Below are positions 17,929 to 26,291 of a stretch of 49,223 bases of DNA, piece after piece. A program made the translations under genes and the position numbers. This stretch comes from an uncultured Lachnospiraceae bacterium. Lineage in GTDB: Bacteria > Bacillota > Clostridia > Lachnospirales > Lachnospiraceae. The stretch lies in the NCBI GenBank assembly GCA_902796595.1, contig CADBPM010000048.1, positions 1 through 49,223 on the forward strand. Direction: 5' to 3'. Below the pieces are notes generated by a model. It did no database searches, was not told where the DNA came from, and saw only the letters and a list, made by a program, of their open reading frames with translations. Position 1 is the first letter of the stretch; every line of letters begins with the position of its first letter.

Positions 17929-17933
17929 AATAA

Positions 17934-19361
17934 TCAATTTACAATTCTTCTTGCGCAAACAGGAGTCATGTGGTTAACTGATGAAATGATAATTCCTGTC
18001 TGAGGTGTACTTGCATGTACAACCTGACCTCCGCCGATGTAAAGAGCTACATGAGAGATTCTTCCACCATTTGCTGAGTAGAATACAAGATCTCCCGGCT
18101 GGAGTGATGAAAGGCTTACACTCGAACCGTTGCCTGACTGTGAGGCTGAAGTTCTGCTGAGTGAATAGCCAAAGTTTCTATATACACTCTGTACGAAACC
18201 GGAGCAATCGCATCCGTTTGTAAGGCTTGTACCGCCCCATACATAAGGATTTCCTACAAAGTTACATGCAAAGTTAGCTATATTTGAACCGGTTGCAGAT
18301 GTATTTCCGCTATCTCCTACATATGTCTGCTGAGGAGCCGGTGTGCTTACATAATCATTATTACTGCTGTTGTCAGATGTGTCCTGATCAGCCTTGTATG
18401 AATGAGAAGCTGTATTAGCATAAGCATTCTGCTGTGCAGCAAGTGCTGCCTCTGCCTTAGCCTTACGTTCTGCTTCTTCTCTCTCCTCTTCAAGAGTGAT
18501 CGCATGATGTTTCCATGCAATCTTTACTTTAACATAGTCCTTAGAAACCCAACCTGTTATAGTATTATCTATGCTTATCTCATACCAGTCTTTCTTGGAC
18601 TTGGTTATAAGGAGCTTTTCTCCTTCAGGAACCTGTGTTGCAATTCTTGACTTTGTACTTGCCTTATATCTTACATTAAGTGTCTCTGTCTGAACTACTG
18701 CATACTTATTAGCATATTTGCTGATAAGCTTTTCTGCATCATCACCGGTATCAAGATATTCCGCTTTAATATATCCCTTTGCATTGCCGGATTCGATCTT
18801 GACCCAGCCATCTTTACGGCCTATGATATCACACTTACTACCTTTATAAAGCTTCGCGACAATTTTGCTGCTTGTTGTAGGCTTTGTTCTTATATTTACA
18901 TAAGGATCAGCATTTGAGATACCGATGTTCTTATACTTTGATGCTACTGTCTTTTCATCTTCCTGAAGTTCATCCTTGGTTTTATTCTTTGATGCCTTCT
19001 TTTCTTCTGTAACTTCTTTACTGTCTTCTGCAGGCTTTTCAGATTTAACTGCTGAAGCAGTTACAGCGTCATTTGCCTCGACTTCATTAAGAGCAACTTC
19101 AACTGATGAATCTGAAACTGTATTAGATGCAGCAAGAACTTCATCTACAGGAACAACTGTATCAACTCCGGTTGTAACAACCTTATTCTCATTCTTGCTG
19201 TAAAAGCTATCCATAAAAAGGGAAATGCCAGCAAGACCACTGTTTTTAGTATATGATGAAGCTTGCGCTCTGAAAGGAGCTCCATCTGACATAAGTAGGG
19301 CTGCGGCTGTCACAACACATAAACCGCTTCCAAACTTCTTAAAAAACCTCTTGGTATCCAT
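17934..19361 (-). CDS. Secreted SH3b-NlpC/P60 cell-wall hydrolase
   Basis: This 475 aa exported protein probably cleaves peptidoglycan stem peptides (gamma-D-glutamyl bonds). A Sec signal peptide spans about residues 1-34 (KRFF basic start, hydrophobic core, RAQASS cleavage region). A Thr/Glu/Lys-rich low-complexity stretch follows. Two bacterial SH3 domains are at about 149-205 and 220-280 and should bind the wall. A short EA-rich coil (288-312) and a Ser/Asn-rich linker lead to the NlpC/P60 domain (about 360-475). Catalytic Cys386 (in CDCSGF), His437 and His449 are present. It has its own perfect promoter and terminator, so it is monocistronic. Exact cleavage specificity is not readable. 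Confidence 0.92.
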   Translation of the reverse strand: MDTKRFFKKFGSGLCVVTAAALLMSDGAPFRAQASSYTKNSGLAGISLFMDSFYSKNENKVVTTGVDTVVPVDEVLAASNTVSDSSVEVALNEVEANDAVTASAVKSEKPAEDSKEVTEEKKASKNKTKDELQEDEKTVASKYKNIGISNADPYVNIRTKPTTSSKIVAKLYKGSKCDIIGRKDGWVKIESGNAKGYIKAEYLDTGDDAEKLISKYANKYAVVQTETLNVRYKASTKSRIATQVPEGEKLLITKSKKDWYEISIDNTITGWVSKDYVKVKIAWKHHAITLEEEREEAERKAKAEAALAAQQNAYANTASHSYKADQDTSDNSSNNDYVSTPAPQQTYVGDSGNTSATGSNIANFACNFVGNPYVWGGTSLTNGCDCSGFVQSVYRNFGYSLSRTSASQSGNGSSVSLSSLQPGDLVFYSANGGRISHVALYIGGGQVVHASTPQTGIIISSVNHMTPVCARRIVN

Positions 19362-19463
19362 TTAATCTGAGCCTCCAATATTTCACCGTTTCCGGCACAA
19401 TATTTGTTAAATCTCGGTCATTGTCATGTTAAAAATATTACGAATTTATTACGTACGATTAAC

Positions 19464-19492
19464 ATATTACCACAATAAGCAAAAAGTGTCAA
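19464..19492 (-). promoter_or_regulatory. Sigma-A promoter of the NlpC/P60 gene
   Basis: On the minus strand perfect TTGACA (19487-19492) is followed after 17 bp by TAATAT (19464-19469). The leader before the ATG is about 95 bp. Confidence 0.75.
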
Positions 19493-19634
19493 CAATTTTT
19501 ACATGATGTTATAAAGATTTTTTCAGATTGGGACGTAACAGGCTTCATTTCACCCACATTGCATTATCGGTCATACACTTCTTAGCCCTTTATATGCAAT
19601 AGGTTTACATTCAGTAGGATTATAAACATCCGTT

Positions 19635-19681
19635 CTACTTTTGTAGTTTAAATTCTTCTGTAAATCATACTACTCATGTAG
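19635..19681 (+). promoter_or_regulatory. Paired CTAC-N4-GTAG dyads, candidate operators
   Basis: CTAC-TTTT-GTAG (19635-19646) and CTAC-TCAT-GTAG (19670-19681) have centres 35 bp apart and lie just upstream of the nucleotidyltransferase -35. Related dyads occur at 32516-32544. The regulator is unknown. Confidence 0.4.
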
Positions 19682-19706
19682 AACTAAATCGCATGTATTT
19701 TCAATT

Positions 19707-19735
19707 TTGACATCGACATTTAACTATGTTATATT
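19707..19735 (+). promoter_or_regulatory. Sigma-A promoter of the nucleotidyltransferase-comFC-yvyF unit
   Basis: Perfect TTGACA (19707-19712) is followed after 17 bp by TATATT (19730-19735), about 40 bp before the ATG at 19777. Confidence 0.75.
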
Positions 19736-19776
19736 TTAACTTAATACTAAGATGTCGGGGGCAAAAGTAAAAACTA

Positions 19777-20715
19777 ATGAACAATTCAAAACATGCCACT
19801 CTCGTTGTAATGGCAGCGGGCATGGGCAGTCGCTATGGCGGAGTCAAGCAGTTGGACTCCTTTGGACCTGATGGTGAAATTATTATGGACTACTCCATAT
19901 TTGATGCCATTAAGGCTGGATTTGATAAAGTAGTCGTAATAATCCGTAAAGATATTGAAGCCGATTTCATGGAAGTCATCGGAAAACGTCTTAAAGAAAA
20001 GGCAGGCGTTCCTGTTTTTTATGCGTATCAGGATATGAATGATCTTCCAGATGGGTACACAGTACCGGCAGAACGTACAAAGCCTTGGGGAACAGGTCAA
20101 GCTGTGCTTTCAGCCAGACAATTTGTAAATGAACCTTTTCTTGTTATCAACTCAGACGACTTTTATGGAAGAGATCCTTATAAAAAGATATATGATTTCC
20201 TCACCTCAAGAGATAATGACGACAATAAAGCGCATTTCTGCATGGCCGGATATAAATTAGGAAATACTTTAAGTGATAACGGAACCGTTACAAGAGGTAT
20301 CTGCTCCAAAAACGGGGACAATTTCCTTTCTACAATAAAGGAAACTTTCTCTATCAGGGAAGAGAACGGGATTGTGAGTGGAACAGATGAACAAGGACAC
20401 TCTGTAAGCCTTGGCTTGGATGATATCGCTTCAATGAACATGATGGGATTTACTCCTGCCATATTTGAAGAACTCCATTCAAAATTCGAAATATTTTTAG
20501 AGAGTCTCGATAAAAAAGACCCTTTGAAGACTGAATATCTCCTTCCTGAGATTGTTGGAGAAATGATCGGCGAGGGCAAAGCTGATATGAAGATCCTTGA
20601 TACTGACGCACACTGGTACGGTGTAACCTATAAGGAAGACAAGCCATCTGTCAAGGCTGCTTTTGAAAAGCTTACAGCTGAGGGCGTATATGCAAAAAAT
20701 TTATGGAATAAATAG
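19777..20715 (+). CDS. Sugar-phosphate nucleotidyltransferase family protein
   Basis: This 312 aa protein has the nucleotidyltransferase (NTP_transferase, GT-A-like) fold. The N-terminal loop VVMAAGMGSRYGGVKQ (about 10-25) binds the nucleotide. A further motif KPWGTGQAVLSAR (about 97-109) and the metal-binding VINSDDFYG (about 118-126) are clear. It would couple a sugar phosphate to a nucleotide, but the sugar and base are not identifiable. Similar proteins are often annotated only as NTP transferases. The ribosome site is weak and distant (GGGGGC, about 16 bp upstream). The ATG is kept because it matches the usual N-terminus. The 3' end overlaps comFC by 26 bp. It ends in TAG. Confidence 0.85.
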   Translation: MNNSKHATLVVMAAGMGSRYGGVKQLDSFGPDGEIIMDYSIFDAIKAGFDKVVVIIRKDIEADFMEVIGKRLKEKAGVPVFYAYQDMNDLPDGYTVPAERTKPWGTGQAVLSARQFVNEPFLVINSDDFYGRDPYKKIYDFLTSRDNDDNKAHFCMAGYKLGNTLSDNGTVTRGICSKNGDNFLSTIKETFSIREENGIVSGTDEQGHSVSLGLDDIASMNMMGFTPAIFEELHSKFEIFLESLDKKDPLKTEYLLPEIVGEMIGEGKADMKILDTDAHWYGVTYKEDKPSVKAAFEKLTAEGVYAKNLWNK

Positions 20716-21433
20716 AGACACACTTAAACATTCTTTGTCCCGTACCTTATTCCCCCAAAGGTGTCCCATCTGCGGTGAGGTCGTTGAAGATGATCTGATA
20801 TGCAGACCTTGCCGCAGGGTTCTAGTACCTGTTGCAGAACCGAAATGCAGGATTTGCGGAAGGCACCTTTCAAATGGCTCTGAGGATTTATGCGATTCAT
20901 GTAGGACAACTGTTCACTTTTTCAATCGTGTTTTTTCTCTTTTTCCATATAACGATGTTATAAAAAAGTCCATAGCTGACTTTAAATATCATGGAAAATG
21001 TGAGTATGCACGCTTCTATGCAGCAGAACTTTATGATAAGTTTTATAAAGAATTAGTGAAGATTTCGCCTGATGTCATAATTCCTGTCCCTATACACATT
21101 GACAGATTGAGTTCAAGAGGATATAATCAAGCAAGTCTGATAACTTCAGAACTTTCAAAGCTCACCGGTATTCCTGAAGTTACTGATCTGCTTTTAAGAA
21201 CCGGTAAAACTATTGCTCAGAAAGAACTTGGTCCTGACGAAAGAAGAAAGAATCTGAAATCAGCATTCAGTATAAATAAAAATTCTGATTGGTTTAGTAA
21301 ATATATTAAAACAGCGGTGCTTGTTGACGATATATATACTACGGGCAGTACTTTGGATGCCTGCTCAAATGTCCTCAAAAGATTCGGGATCAAATATGTA
21401 TACGCAATATGTGTCGCCTCTGTCGAGTCTTAA
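20690..21433 (+). CDS. comFC: ComF-family phosphoribosyltransferase-like protein
   Basis: This protein of about 247 aa joins an N-terminal zinc-finger region to a phosphoribosyltransferase domain. Two Cys pairs (CPICG...CRPC and CRICG...CDSC, about residues 16-76) form the zinc part. The PRPP-type loop VLVDDIYTTGSTL (about 206-218) is intact. In competent bacteria ComFC acts with ComFA in DNA uptake; in non-competent ones its role is unclear. No comFA is present here. I chose ATG 20690, which has GAGGG 6 bp upstream, over ATG 20663. It starts inside the nucleotidyltransferase gene, implying coupling. It is followed by yvyF, matching the B. subtilis comFC-yvyF order. Confidence 0.85.
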   Translation: MQKIYGINRDTLKHSLSRTLFPQRCPICGEVVEDDLICRPCRRVLVPVAEPKCRICGRHLSNGSEDLCDSCRTTVHFFNRVFSLFPYNDVIKKSIADFKYHGKCEYARFYAAELYDKFYKELVKISPDVIIPVPIHIDRLSSRGYNQASLITSELSKLTGIPEVTDLLLRTGKTIAQKELGPDERRKNLKSAFSINKNSDWFSKYIKTAVLVDDIYTTGSTLDACSNVLKRFGIKYVYAICVASVES

Positions 21434-21469
21434 TGCAGCGGCGGAAATAAATCAAAAAAGGAGAAAACA

Positions 21470-21877
21470 ATGGAAGTTACAAATTGCAAAGCCTGCGGAA
21501 ATCTCTTTAACTATGAAGGCACTGGTCCAAGATTATGTCCGAACTGCCGTAAAAAGCTTGAAGAAAAGTTTCAGGATACCAAGGAATATGTACGAGCTAA
21601 TCCTACAGCCAATATCAATCAGATCTCTGAAGAATGTAAGGTTTCTATTCCTCAGATCAAAAGATGGGTTCGTGAAGAGCGTCTTGCTTTTACAGAAGCA
21701 TCTCCTATAGGTCTTGAGTGCGAAAGATGCGGAAAGATGATCAAAACCGGTCGTTTCTGTAACGAATGTAAAAAAGCAATGGAAAACCAGTTTGATAATA
21801 TGTACGAAAAAGAAAAACCGGTTGTTCCTAAGAAAAAAGAAAAAGACAAAGAAAGAATGCGTTTCTTTGATAAATAA
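21470..21877 (+). CDS. yvyF: YvyF-type flagellar operon protein
   Basis: This 135 aa protein carries an N-terminal zinc ribbon (CKACG...CPNC, residues 7-26), a helix-turn-helix-like middle (about 50-72, with VSIPQIKRWVREERL), a second zinc pair (CERCG...CNEC, about 80-99) and a Lys/Glu-rich tail. This matches YvyF (TIGR03826-type), which in Bacillus lies between comFC and flgM. The molecular function is not established. Here it follows comFC by 36 bp with a GGAG site, but no flgM, flgN or flgK comes next; a bidirectional terminator ends the unit. The name rests on architecture and synteny. Confidence 0.82.
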   Translation: MEVTNCKACGNLFNYEGTGPRLCPNCRKKLEEKFQDTKEYVRANPTANINQISEECKVSIPQIKRWVREERLAFTEASPIGLECERCGKMIKTGRFCNECKKAMENQFDNMYEKEKPVVPKKKEKDKERMRFFDK

Positions 21878-21893
21878 AATATCCGATATTAAA

Positions 21894-21933
21894 AATAAAG
21901 CCGCTTTGGCAGACACCAACGCGGCTTTATTTT
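21894..21933. terminator. Bidirectional terminator between yvyF and cvfB
   Basis: Stem AATAAAGCCGC/GCGGCTTTATT (21894-21904 with 21921-21931) has T-tracts on both strands. It serves yvyF on plus and cvfB on minus. Its right end touches the stop of cvfB. Confidence 0.88.
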
Positions 21934-22787
21934 TATCTTATCAGTTTTATCCCGGATTCCCCTATCTCAATCTTACGTTCTTTATAAAGGCGTCCTATTG
22001 CCCTCTTGAAGGCAGCCTTGCTCATATTAAATACATTTTTTATTGTCTCTGCATCAGTCTTATCATAGTATGGAAGTTCTCCGCCGGCTTCTTCAAGCTT
22101 TGATATTATTACCTCCGAATCTTCTCCCATCTGCTCATAAGCCTGCTTACGCAACGAAAGATCTAGCTTGCCATCTTCCTTAACATCCATAACTCTTGCT
22201 TCTACTTCATCACCCTCATGAAGTTTCTTCACAAGTTCTCTTGCAGGGATAAGGGCTGAATACATATCATCAACAGCAACATAAGCGCCGAATCTGTCAT
22301 TTAACTCATAAACAGTGCCTTTAACAGTATCATTTTTCTTATATGGTGAATCTGTTCTCAAAAATTCATATATTTTCATCGTGGCACAAAGACGATCACT
22401 ATTGTCGATATACATACTTACAAGAATCTCGTCGCCTTCTTTAACTTTTACTGTCTGTTCCGCAAAAGGCAGCAGAAGATCTTTAGGGAGACCCCAGTTC
22501 ATAAAGGCTCCGACTTTTGTCACAGCTGTAACTGTAAGCTTTGCTATCTCCCCTCGTGTAATAAGCGGGGTTATCCTTGTTGCAATAAGTCTGTCTTCCG
22601 AATCCTTATATATAAAAACCTTTACCTCATCTCCGACTTTAAGCTCATCTTTTATCTGATTTCTCGGTAAAAGCACTTCGTCAACAGAGGTTCTGTTTTT
22701 ATCTTCTGCTTTTATCGGATCTGTAAGATATACTCCGAAATCTGTCCTTTTTACAACCTGCAATGTCTGTTCTTCACCTAATCTCAT
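21933..22787 (-). CDS. cvfB: CvfB-type S1 RNA-binding protein
   Basis: This 284 aa protein contains consecutive S1-like OB folds (about 1-62, 65-140 and 145-215, with FGVYL, GAFMNWGLPKDLLLP and FGAYVAVDDMYSALIP). A C-terminal winged-helix domain (about 220-284) begins EVIISKLEEAGGELPYYDKT. This is the CvfB/YitL architecture. In staphylococci CvfB binds RNA and affects virulence-gene expression; in this organism the targets are unknown. It begins 5 bp after the thioesterase stop and ends at a bidirectional terminator. With recD2 and the thioesterase it forms a tight three-gene unit. The length is typical. Confidence 0.9.
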   Translation of the reverse strand: MRLGEEQTLQVVKRTDFGVYLTDPIKAEDKNRTSVDEVLLPRNQIKDELKVGDEVKVFIYKDSEDRLIATRITPLITRGEIAKLTVTAVTKVGAFMNWGLPKDLLLPFAEQTVKVKEGDEILVSMYIDNSDRLCATMKIYEFLRTDSPYKKNDTVKGTVYELNDRFGAYVAVDDMYSALIPARELVKKLHEGDEVEARVMDVKEDGKLDLSLRKQAYEQMGEDSEVIISKLEEAGGELPYYDKTDAETIKNVFNMSKAAFKRAIGRLYKERKIEIGESGIKLIR

Positions 22788-22792
22788 TAAAT

Positions 22793-23554
22793 TTATTCCT
22801 CTTTCTCTTTACAAATCTTATCTGCGAGTTCTAAAACAGCATAAATATTTCCTTCTTCGTCAAGAAATCTCACAAAGATCTTGCCTTCATTTTCAACAAA
22901 AAGGTATTCAGGAAACAAGATATCTCCAAGATGAGCTGCATTCTTATATTCAACTCTTATCTGCTTAACAAAAGATAAGCACTCTTCCAGTTCTTCAGGA
23001 AAATGATCCAGTGCGAATTTTATATATTCACAATTATTTACATGATTATTGGTATCAAGTGACGACCTTAATATCTTGATTGAATCTTCTTCGTACAATT
23101 TTCCGTTTTCTTCAGCAGGATATGCTATTTTTCTTGGTGCAAGTGCCATATCAAGAGGGGGATCAAGCGGATATTCCACATTTCCAAGCGGCGTATATCT
23201 GACCGGCTTTCTCTCCTTGGTATCATAATAAAACCATATAGAATTAGCGTATGAAATAAGTTTTCCCGTCTTGTCTTTTATAGCAAAATTTCTGTTTCCA
23301 TAGCAGCCCTTAAAAGCATAGGCAAGAGTTGAAACCTCAATCTTCTCTCCTTCTTTCGGTAAATCTTCTATCACTATCTGCCACGAAGATAAAAGCCATG
23401 CTCTATTTGCCTGTGAAAGTTCCCTTATCCCTATGCCAAGAGCATCACTTTGAAATGTTGAGCAATCCTGCATAAGATTTACAAGTGCTGTAATAAGTGC
23501 ACGTCCGTTTGTTCCACACTGGCTATATCCAATTTTAGTTTTATACGAATACAT
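22793..23554 (-). CDS. Acyl-ACP thioesterase
   Basis: This 253 aa enzyme should hydrolyse acyl-ACP to free fatty acid in the cytosol. It has the double hot-dog fold of the FatA/FatB family. The catalytic triad Asp167-Asn169-His171 is visible in DTNNHVNN. The N-terminal RAWLLSSWQIVIEDLP segment is typical of bacterial members. Acyl-chain preference cannot be read from sequence. The start overlaps the end of recD2 by 14 bp and the stop lies 5 bp before cvfB, so all three are co-translated. The biological link between lipid release and recD2 is unknown. Confidence 0.9.
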   Translation of the reverse strand: MYSYKTKIGYSQCGTNGRALITALVNLMQDCSTFQSDALGIGIRELSQANRAWLLSSWQIVIEDLPKEGEKIEVSTLAYAFKGCYGNRNFAIKDKTGKLISYANSIWFYYDTKERKPVRYTPLGNVEYPLDPPLDMALAPRKIAYPAEENGKLYEEDSIKILRSSLDTNNHVNNCEYIKFALDHFPEELEECLSFVKQIRVEYKNAAHLGDILFPEYLFVENEGKIFVRFLDEEGNIYAVLELADKICKEKEE

Positions 23555-25772
23555 CCTCTTCCTCCTTCATTTCCATAATTGCATCGCTTAGCCCTGAATA
23601 TCTTTTAGTTTCATCTATATTGTCTATCATTTTCTGTACCATTTCCGAACTTCCAACGATAGCAACACATTTTTTTGCTCTTGTAACCGCAGTATAAAGA
23701 AGATTTCTGTTGAAAAGCATCCTCGGACCACTAAGAAGCGGCAAAATAACTGCCGGATATTCACTTCCCTGCGATTTATGTATCGTTACAGCATAAGCAA
23801 GTTCCAATTCGTCAAAGTTTCCCGGCTCATACTCCACTCTTTTTCCTTCTTCATATTCTACAGTTATAGTTCCAGCGAATTCGTTAATATTTCTAATAAA
23901 GCCAATATCTCCGTTGAATACTCCAGACCCGCTTTGAATCTCTGTTCCATATTTGCTGTAAACAGTCCAATCAAGCTGATAATCATTCTTTATCTGCATC
24001 ACTTTATCGCCTTCGCGGAATACTATATCCCCCCATTTCTTCTCATTTTTATCATCAGAAGCCGGGTTTAAATATTTCTGAAGAACTTTATTCAGATTTT
24101 CCACGCCCAATTCACCTTTTCTCATAGGTGTAAGCACCTGTATATCATAACGGTCAGAATCCACATACCCCGGCAACTTATACATTATCAGGCTCAATAT
24201 CACACTCTCTATCTGCGTTACATCTCTTCTGTCGAGCATAAAAAAATCCATGCTTTTATTATCGAGTTTTATCTGCTGCCCCGCATTTATCTTATGTGCA
24301 TTTGTGATTATATCGCTTTCTACCGCCTGTCTGAATATTTTATTCAAACGGACAACATCAAAACATTCTGATCTGATTATATCCTTAAGTACATTTCCGG
24401 GACCTACACTTGGAAGCTGGTTTACATCCCCGACAAGTATCACTCTGGTTCCTGCAGGTATTGCTTTTAAAAGAGAATACATAAGATAAATGTCAACCAT
24501 GGACATTTCATCTATTATTACTGCATCTGCCTCAAGAGGATTTTCTTCATTTTTTTCAAATTTTGAAGGTCCTTCATTTTCAGGATTTCCATCTATTTCA
24601 AGAAGCCTGTGGATAGTCTGCGCTTCGTGACCGGTTGTTTCAGTTATTCTTTTAGCTGCTCTTCCGGTTGGTGCCGCCAGAAGAATTTCCATGTTTTCCT
24701 CTTCAAAAAGCCTGATAATCGTATTTATAGTTGTAGTTTTTCCAGTACCGGGACCTCCTGTGATTATAAGAAGCCCTGACTCTACCGCCTCATATACAGC
24801 TTTCCTCTGAAGTTCCTCCAACTGTATGCCATTCTTTTTTTCTATCTGCCTGACCTTTTTTCCCATAAGAGCCTTGTCGGCGCGGCTTTTTACATTCATA
24901 TCAAGAAGCCTTCTCGCCACATCAAGCTCCATATAGTAAAAAGTGATATGGTATACTCTGTCTTCGCCATTTTTATTGATTCTTTTTATACGGCGGTCCA
25001 TCTGAAGTCCTTCGATATCTCCGGCAAATTCTTCTTCAGATATACCCATGATGAATTTAGCCTTGCTGTAAAGTTCATCATAGGGCAGGTAAGTATTTCC
25101 GTTTGCTGAAGCTTCATTCAAAGCATACATGATTCCTGCCTTGTATCTCGAACTGCTGTCCATTGGATAGCCCATTTTGGCAGCTATTTCATCGGCTGTT
25201 TTAAATCCTACCCCGACTATATCCTCTGCAAGTCTATATGGATTTTCTTTTACAATCTTCACCATTTCTGAGCCATATTTTTTATAGATTTTCATGGAAA
25301 GATTGTTGGAAATTCCGTATTGCCCAAGAAAAACCATTGCCTCGCGAAATTCTCTTTTTTCTTCGAACTGCTCCGCAATCTCTCTTGCCTTTCTATCGCT
25401 TATTCCCTTTATCTGGGCAAGTTTTTCAGGTTCTTTTTCAATGACATCAAAAGTTTTGTCTCCAAAATGTTTTACTATTCTTTTTGCCATTGTCTTGCCA
25501 AGACCTTTTATCACTCCGCTGCCAAGATAAACTTCCATGGCGGCTGCATTTTCAGGCTGTGAAATCTGGTAAGATGAAACCGAGAACTGTTCCCCGTAGG
25601 TCTTATGCAAGACATAGTTTCCATCTGCCTCAATATAAACACCCGCAGAAACATCTGTGAAATAACCGACGCACATGACATCAAGACCGGCACCGGTCAC
25701 ATTTAAAACTGTATATGAATTCTCATCATTATGATAAACAATCTTTTCTACATATCCCTTAATATGTTCCAA
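23541..25772 (-). CDS. recD2: RecD2-type SF1B DNA helicase
   Basis: This 743 aa 5'-3' helicase acts in DNA repair or replication without RecBC. The N-terminal extension has an OB-like region (about 1-70) and tandem helix-hairpin-helix motifs (about 85-190). Walker A GGPGTGKT is at 339-346, and the DEMSMVD motif and C-terminal AVTIHKSQGSEYPAV and TAVTRAKK blocks are intact. The length matches RecD2. The start codon is TTG (25772-25770) with GGGAG about 8 bp upstream. The transcription unit begins only about 24 bp after the terminator of the flgJ-like gene, with no room for a full promoter, so read-through or an internal promoter is needed. The downstream thioesterase overlaps by 14 bp. Confidence 0.93.
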   Translation of the reverse strand: MEHIKGYVEKIVYHNDENSYTVLNVTGAGLDVMCVGYFTDVSAGVYIEADGNYVLHKTYGEQFSVSSYQISQPENAAAMEVYLGSGVIKGLGKTMAKRIVKHFGDKTFDVIEKEPEKLAQIKGISDRKAREIAEQFEEKREFREAMVFLGQYGISNNLSMKIYKKYGSEMVKIVKENPYRLAEDIVGVGFKTADEIAAKMGYPMDSSSRYKAGIMYALNEASANGNTYLPYDELYSKAKFIMGISEEEFAGDIEGLQMDRRIKRINKNGEDRVYHITFYYMELDVARRLLDMNVKSRADKALMGKKVRQIEKKNGIQLEELQRKAVYEAVESGLLIITGGPGTGKTTTINTIIRLFEEENMEILLAAPTGRAAKRITETTGHEAQTIHRLLEIDGNPENEGPSKFEKNEENPLEADAVIIDEMSMVDIYLMYSLLKAIPAGTRVILVGDVNQLPSVGPGNVLKDIIRSECFDVVRLNKIFRQAVESDIITNAHKINAGQQIKLDNKSMDFFMLDRRDVTQIESVILSLIMYKLPGYVDSDRYDIQVLTPMRKGELGVENLNKVLQKYLNPASDDKNEKKWGDIVFREGDKVMQIKNDYQLDWTVYSKYGTEIQSGSGVFNGDIGFIRNINEFAGTITVEYEEGKRVEYEPGNFDELELAYAVTIHKSQGSEYPAVILPLLSGPRMLFNRNLLYTAVTRAKKCVAIVGSSEMVQKMIDNIDETKRYSGLSDAIMEMKEEEDVFV

Positions 25773-25795
25773 CTAGTTTTCTCCCAAAAACAAAG

Positions 25796-25824
25796 AAAAA
25801 GCTGCACCTTATGATGCAGCTTTG
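25796..25824 (-). terminator. Terminator of the flagellar unit
   Basis: Stem AAAGCTGCA/TGCAGCTTT with T5 on the minus strand (25796-25823) lies 12 bp after the flgJ-like stop and just upstream of the recD2 ribosome site. Confidence 0.85.
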
Positions 25825-25835
25825 ATATGAACTAC

Positions 25836-26285
25836 TTACAATTGATTTTGTATTTCCGTAAGTGAAGTATCTGCTGCAGCAGCAGTATCTTGGGAAGCTG
25901 TGTCATCCATGGAAGCAACTATTTCTTCCTGTCTTCTCATTGAATCATAAAACATCTTTGCAATGCCAAGATCCATGCTCCCTGATATAGTTTCCGATAT
26001 AGTCTGTTTAAAGTTATCTTTAAACATGTTGAAATATTCACCTTTGTCATCATCATCATAACCCGGCACCTTGCCAAGTTCCTCAACGCTTTGCAGCATC
26101 TGCTCCACCATAAATGACTCAAATGTCTTGCAGGCCTTCATAAGCTCTTCATCATTTTCTGATGATGACAGACCTTTTATCTTGTCTGCCAATCCTTCCT
26201 GCTTTGAAATATTATTCCTTGCAGTAAGAAGGCTGCCGTAAGATGAAGCCAGATCACTAAATCCACTTATCGAATTTAAATCCAT
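25836..26285 (-). CDS. flgJ: FlgJ-like rod-binding protein
   Basis: This 149 aa protein carries only the rod-binding domain found at the N-terminus of FlgJ (about 43-115; ACKTFESFMVEQMLQSVEEL and FNMFKDNFKQTISE). It lacks the muramidase domain, which is normal in many Firmicutes. It should cap or scaffold rod assembly. The C-terminal 30 residues are Ala/Thr/Asp-rich and probably disordered. It is the last gene of the mbl-flhO-flhP-flgJ run, 6 bp after the FlgG-like gene, and is followed at once by a terminator. Confidence 0.88.
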   Translation of the reverse strand: MDLNSISGFSDLASSYGSLLTARNNISKQEGLADKIKGLSSSENDEELMKACKTFESFMVEQMLQSVEELGKVPGYDDDDKGEYFNMFKDNFKQTISETISGSMDLGIAKMFYDSMRRQEEIVASMDDTASQDTAAAADTSLTEIQNQL

Positions 26286-26291
26286 AGTTCA

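Larger units (their letters stand above)
17299..17933. other. Intergenic region, hpf to NlpC/P60 gene (635 bp)
   Basis: No credible gene is seen. Short minus-strand ORFs at 17607-17789 and 17770-17958 lack ribosome sites and recognisable products. The region holds the hpf promoter (17423-17451), the DnaA-box cluster (17597-17724) and the terminator of the wall hydrolase gene (17902-17927). The remainder is AT-rich. Confidence 0.7.
19362..19776. other. Divergent promoter region (415 bp)
   Basis: The gap between the minus-strand wall hydrolase and the plus-strand nucleotidyltransferase holds the two divergent promoters (19464-19492 and 19707-19735) and two CTAC-N4-GTAG dyads (19635-19646, 19670-19681). 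No ORF or RNA gene was recognised in about 19500-19630. Confidence 0.7.

Noticed and set aside
17607..17958. Two short minus-strand ORFs near the DnaA boxes
   Set aside because: They run through the DnaA-box cluster and a terminator, lack ribosome sites, and have low-complexity translations.
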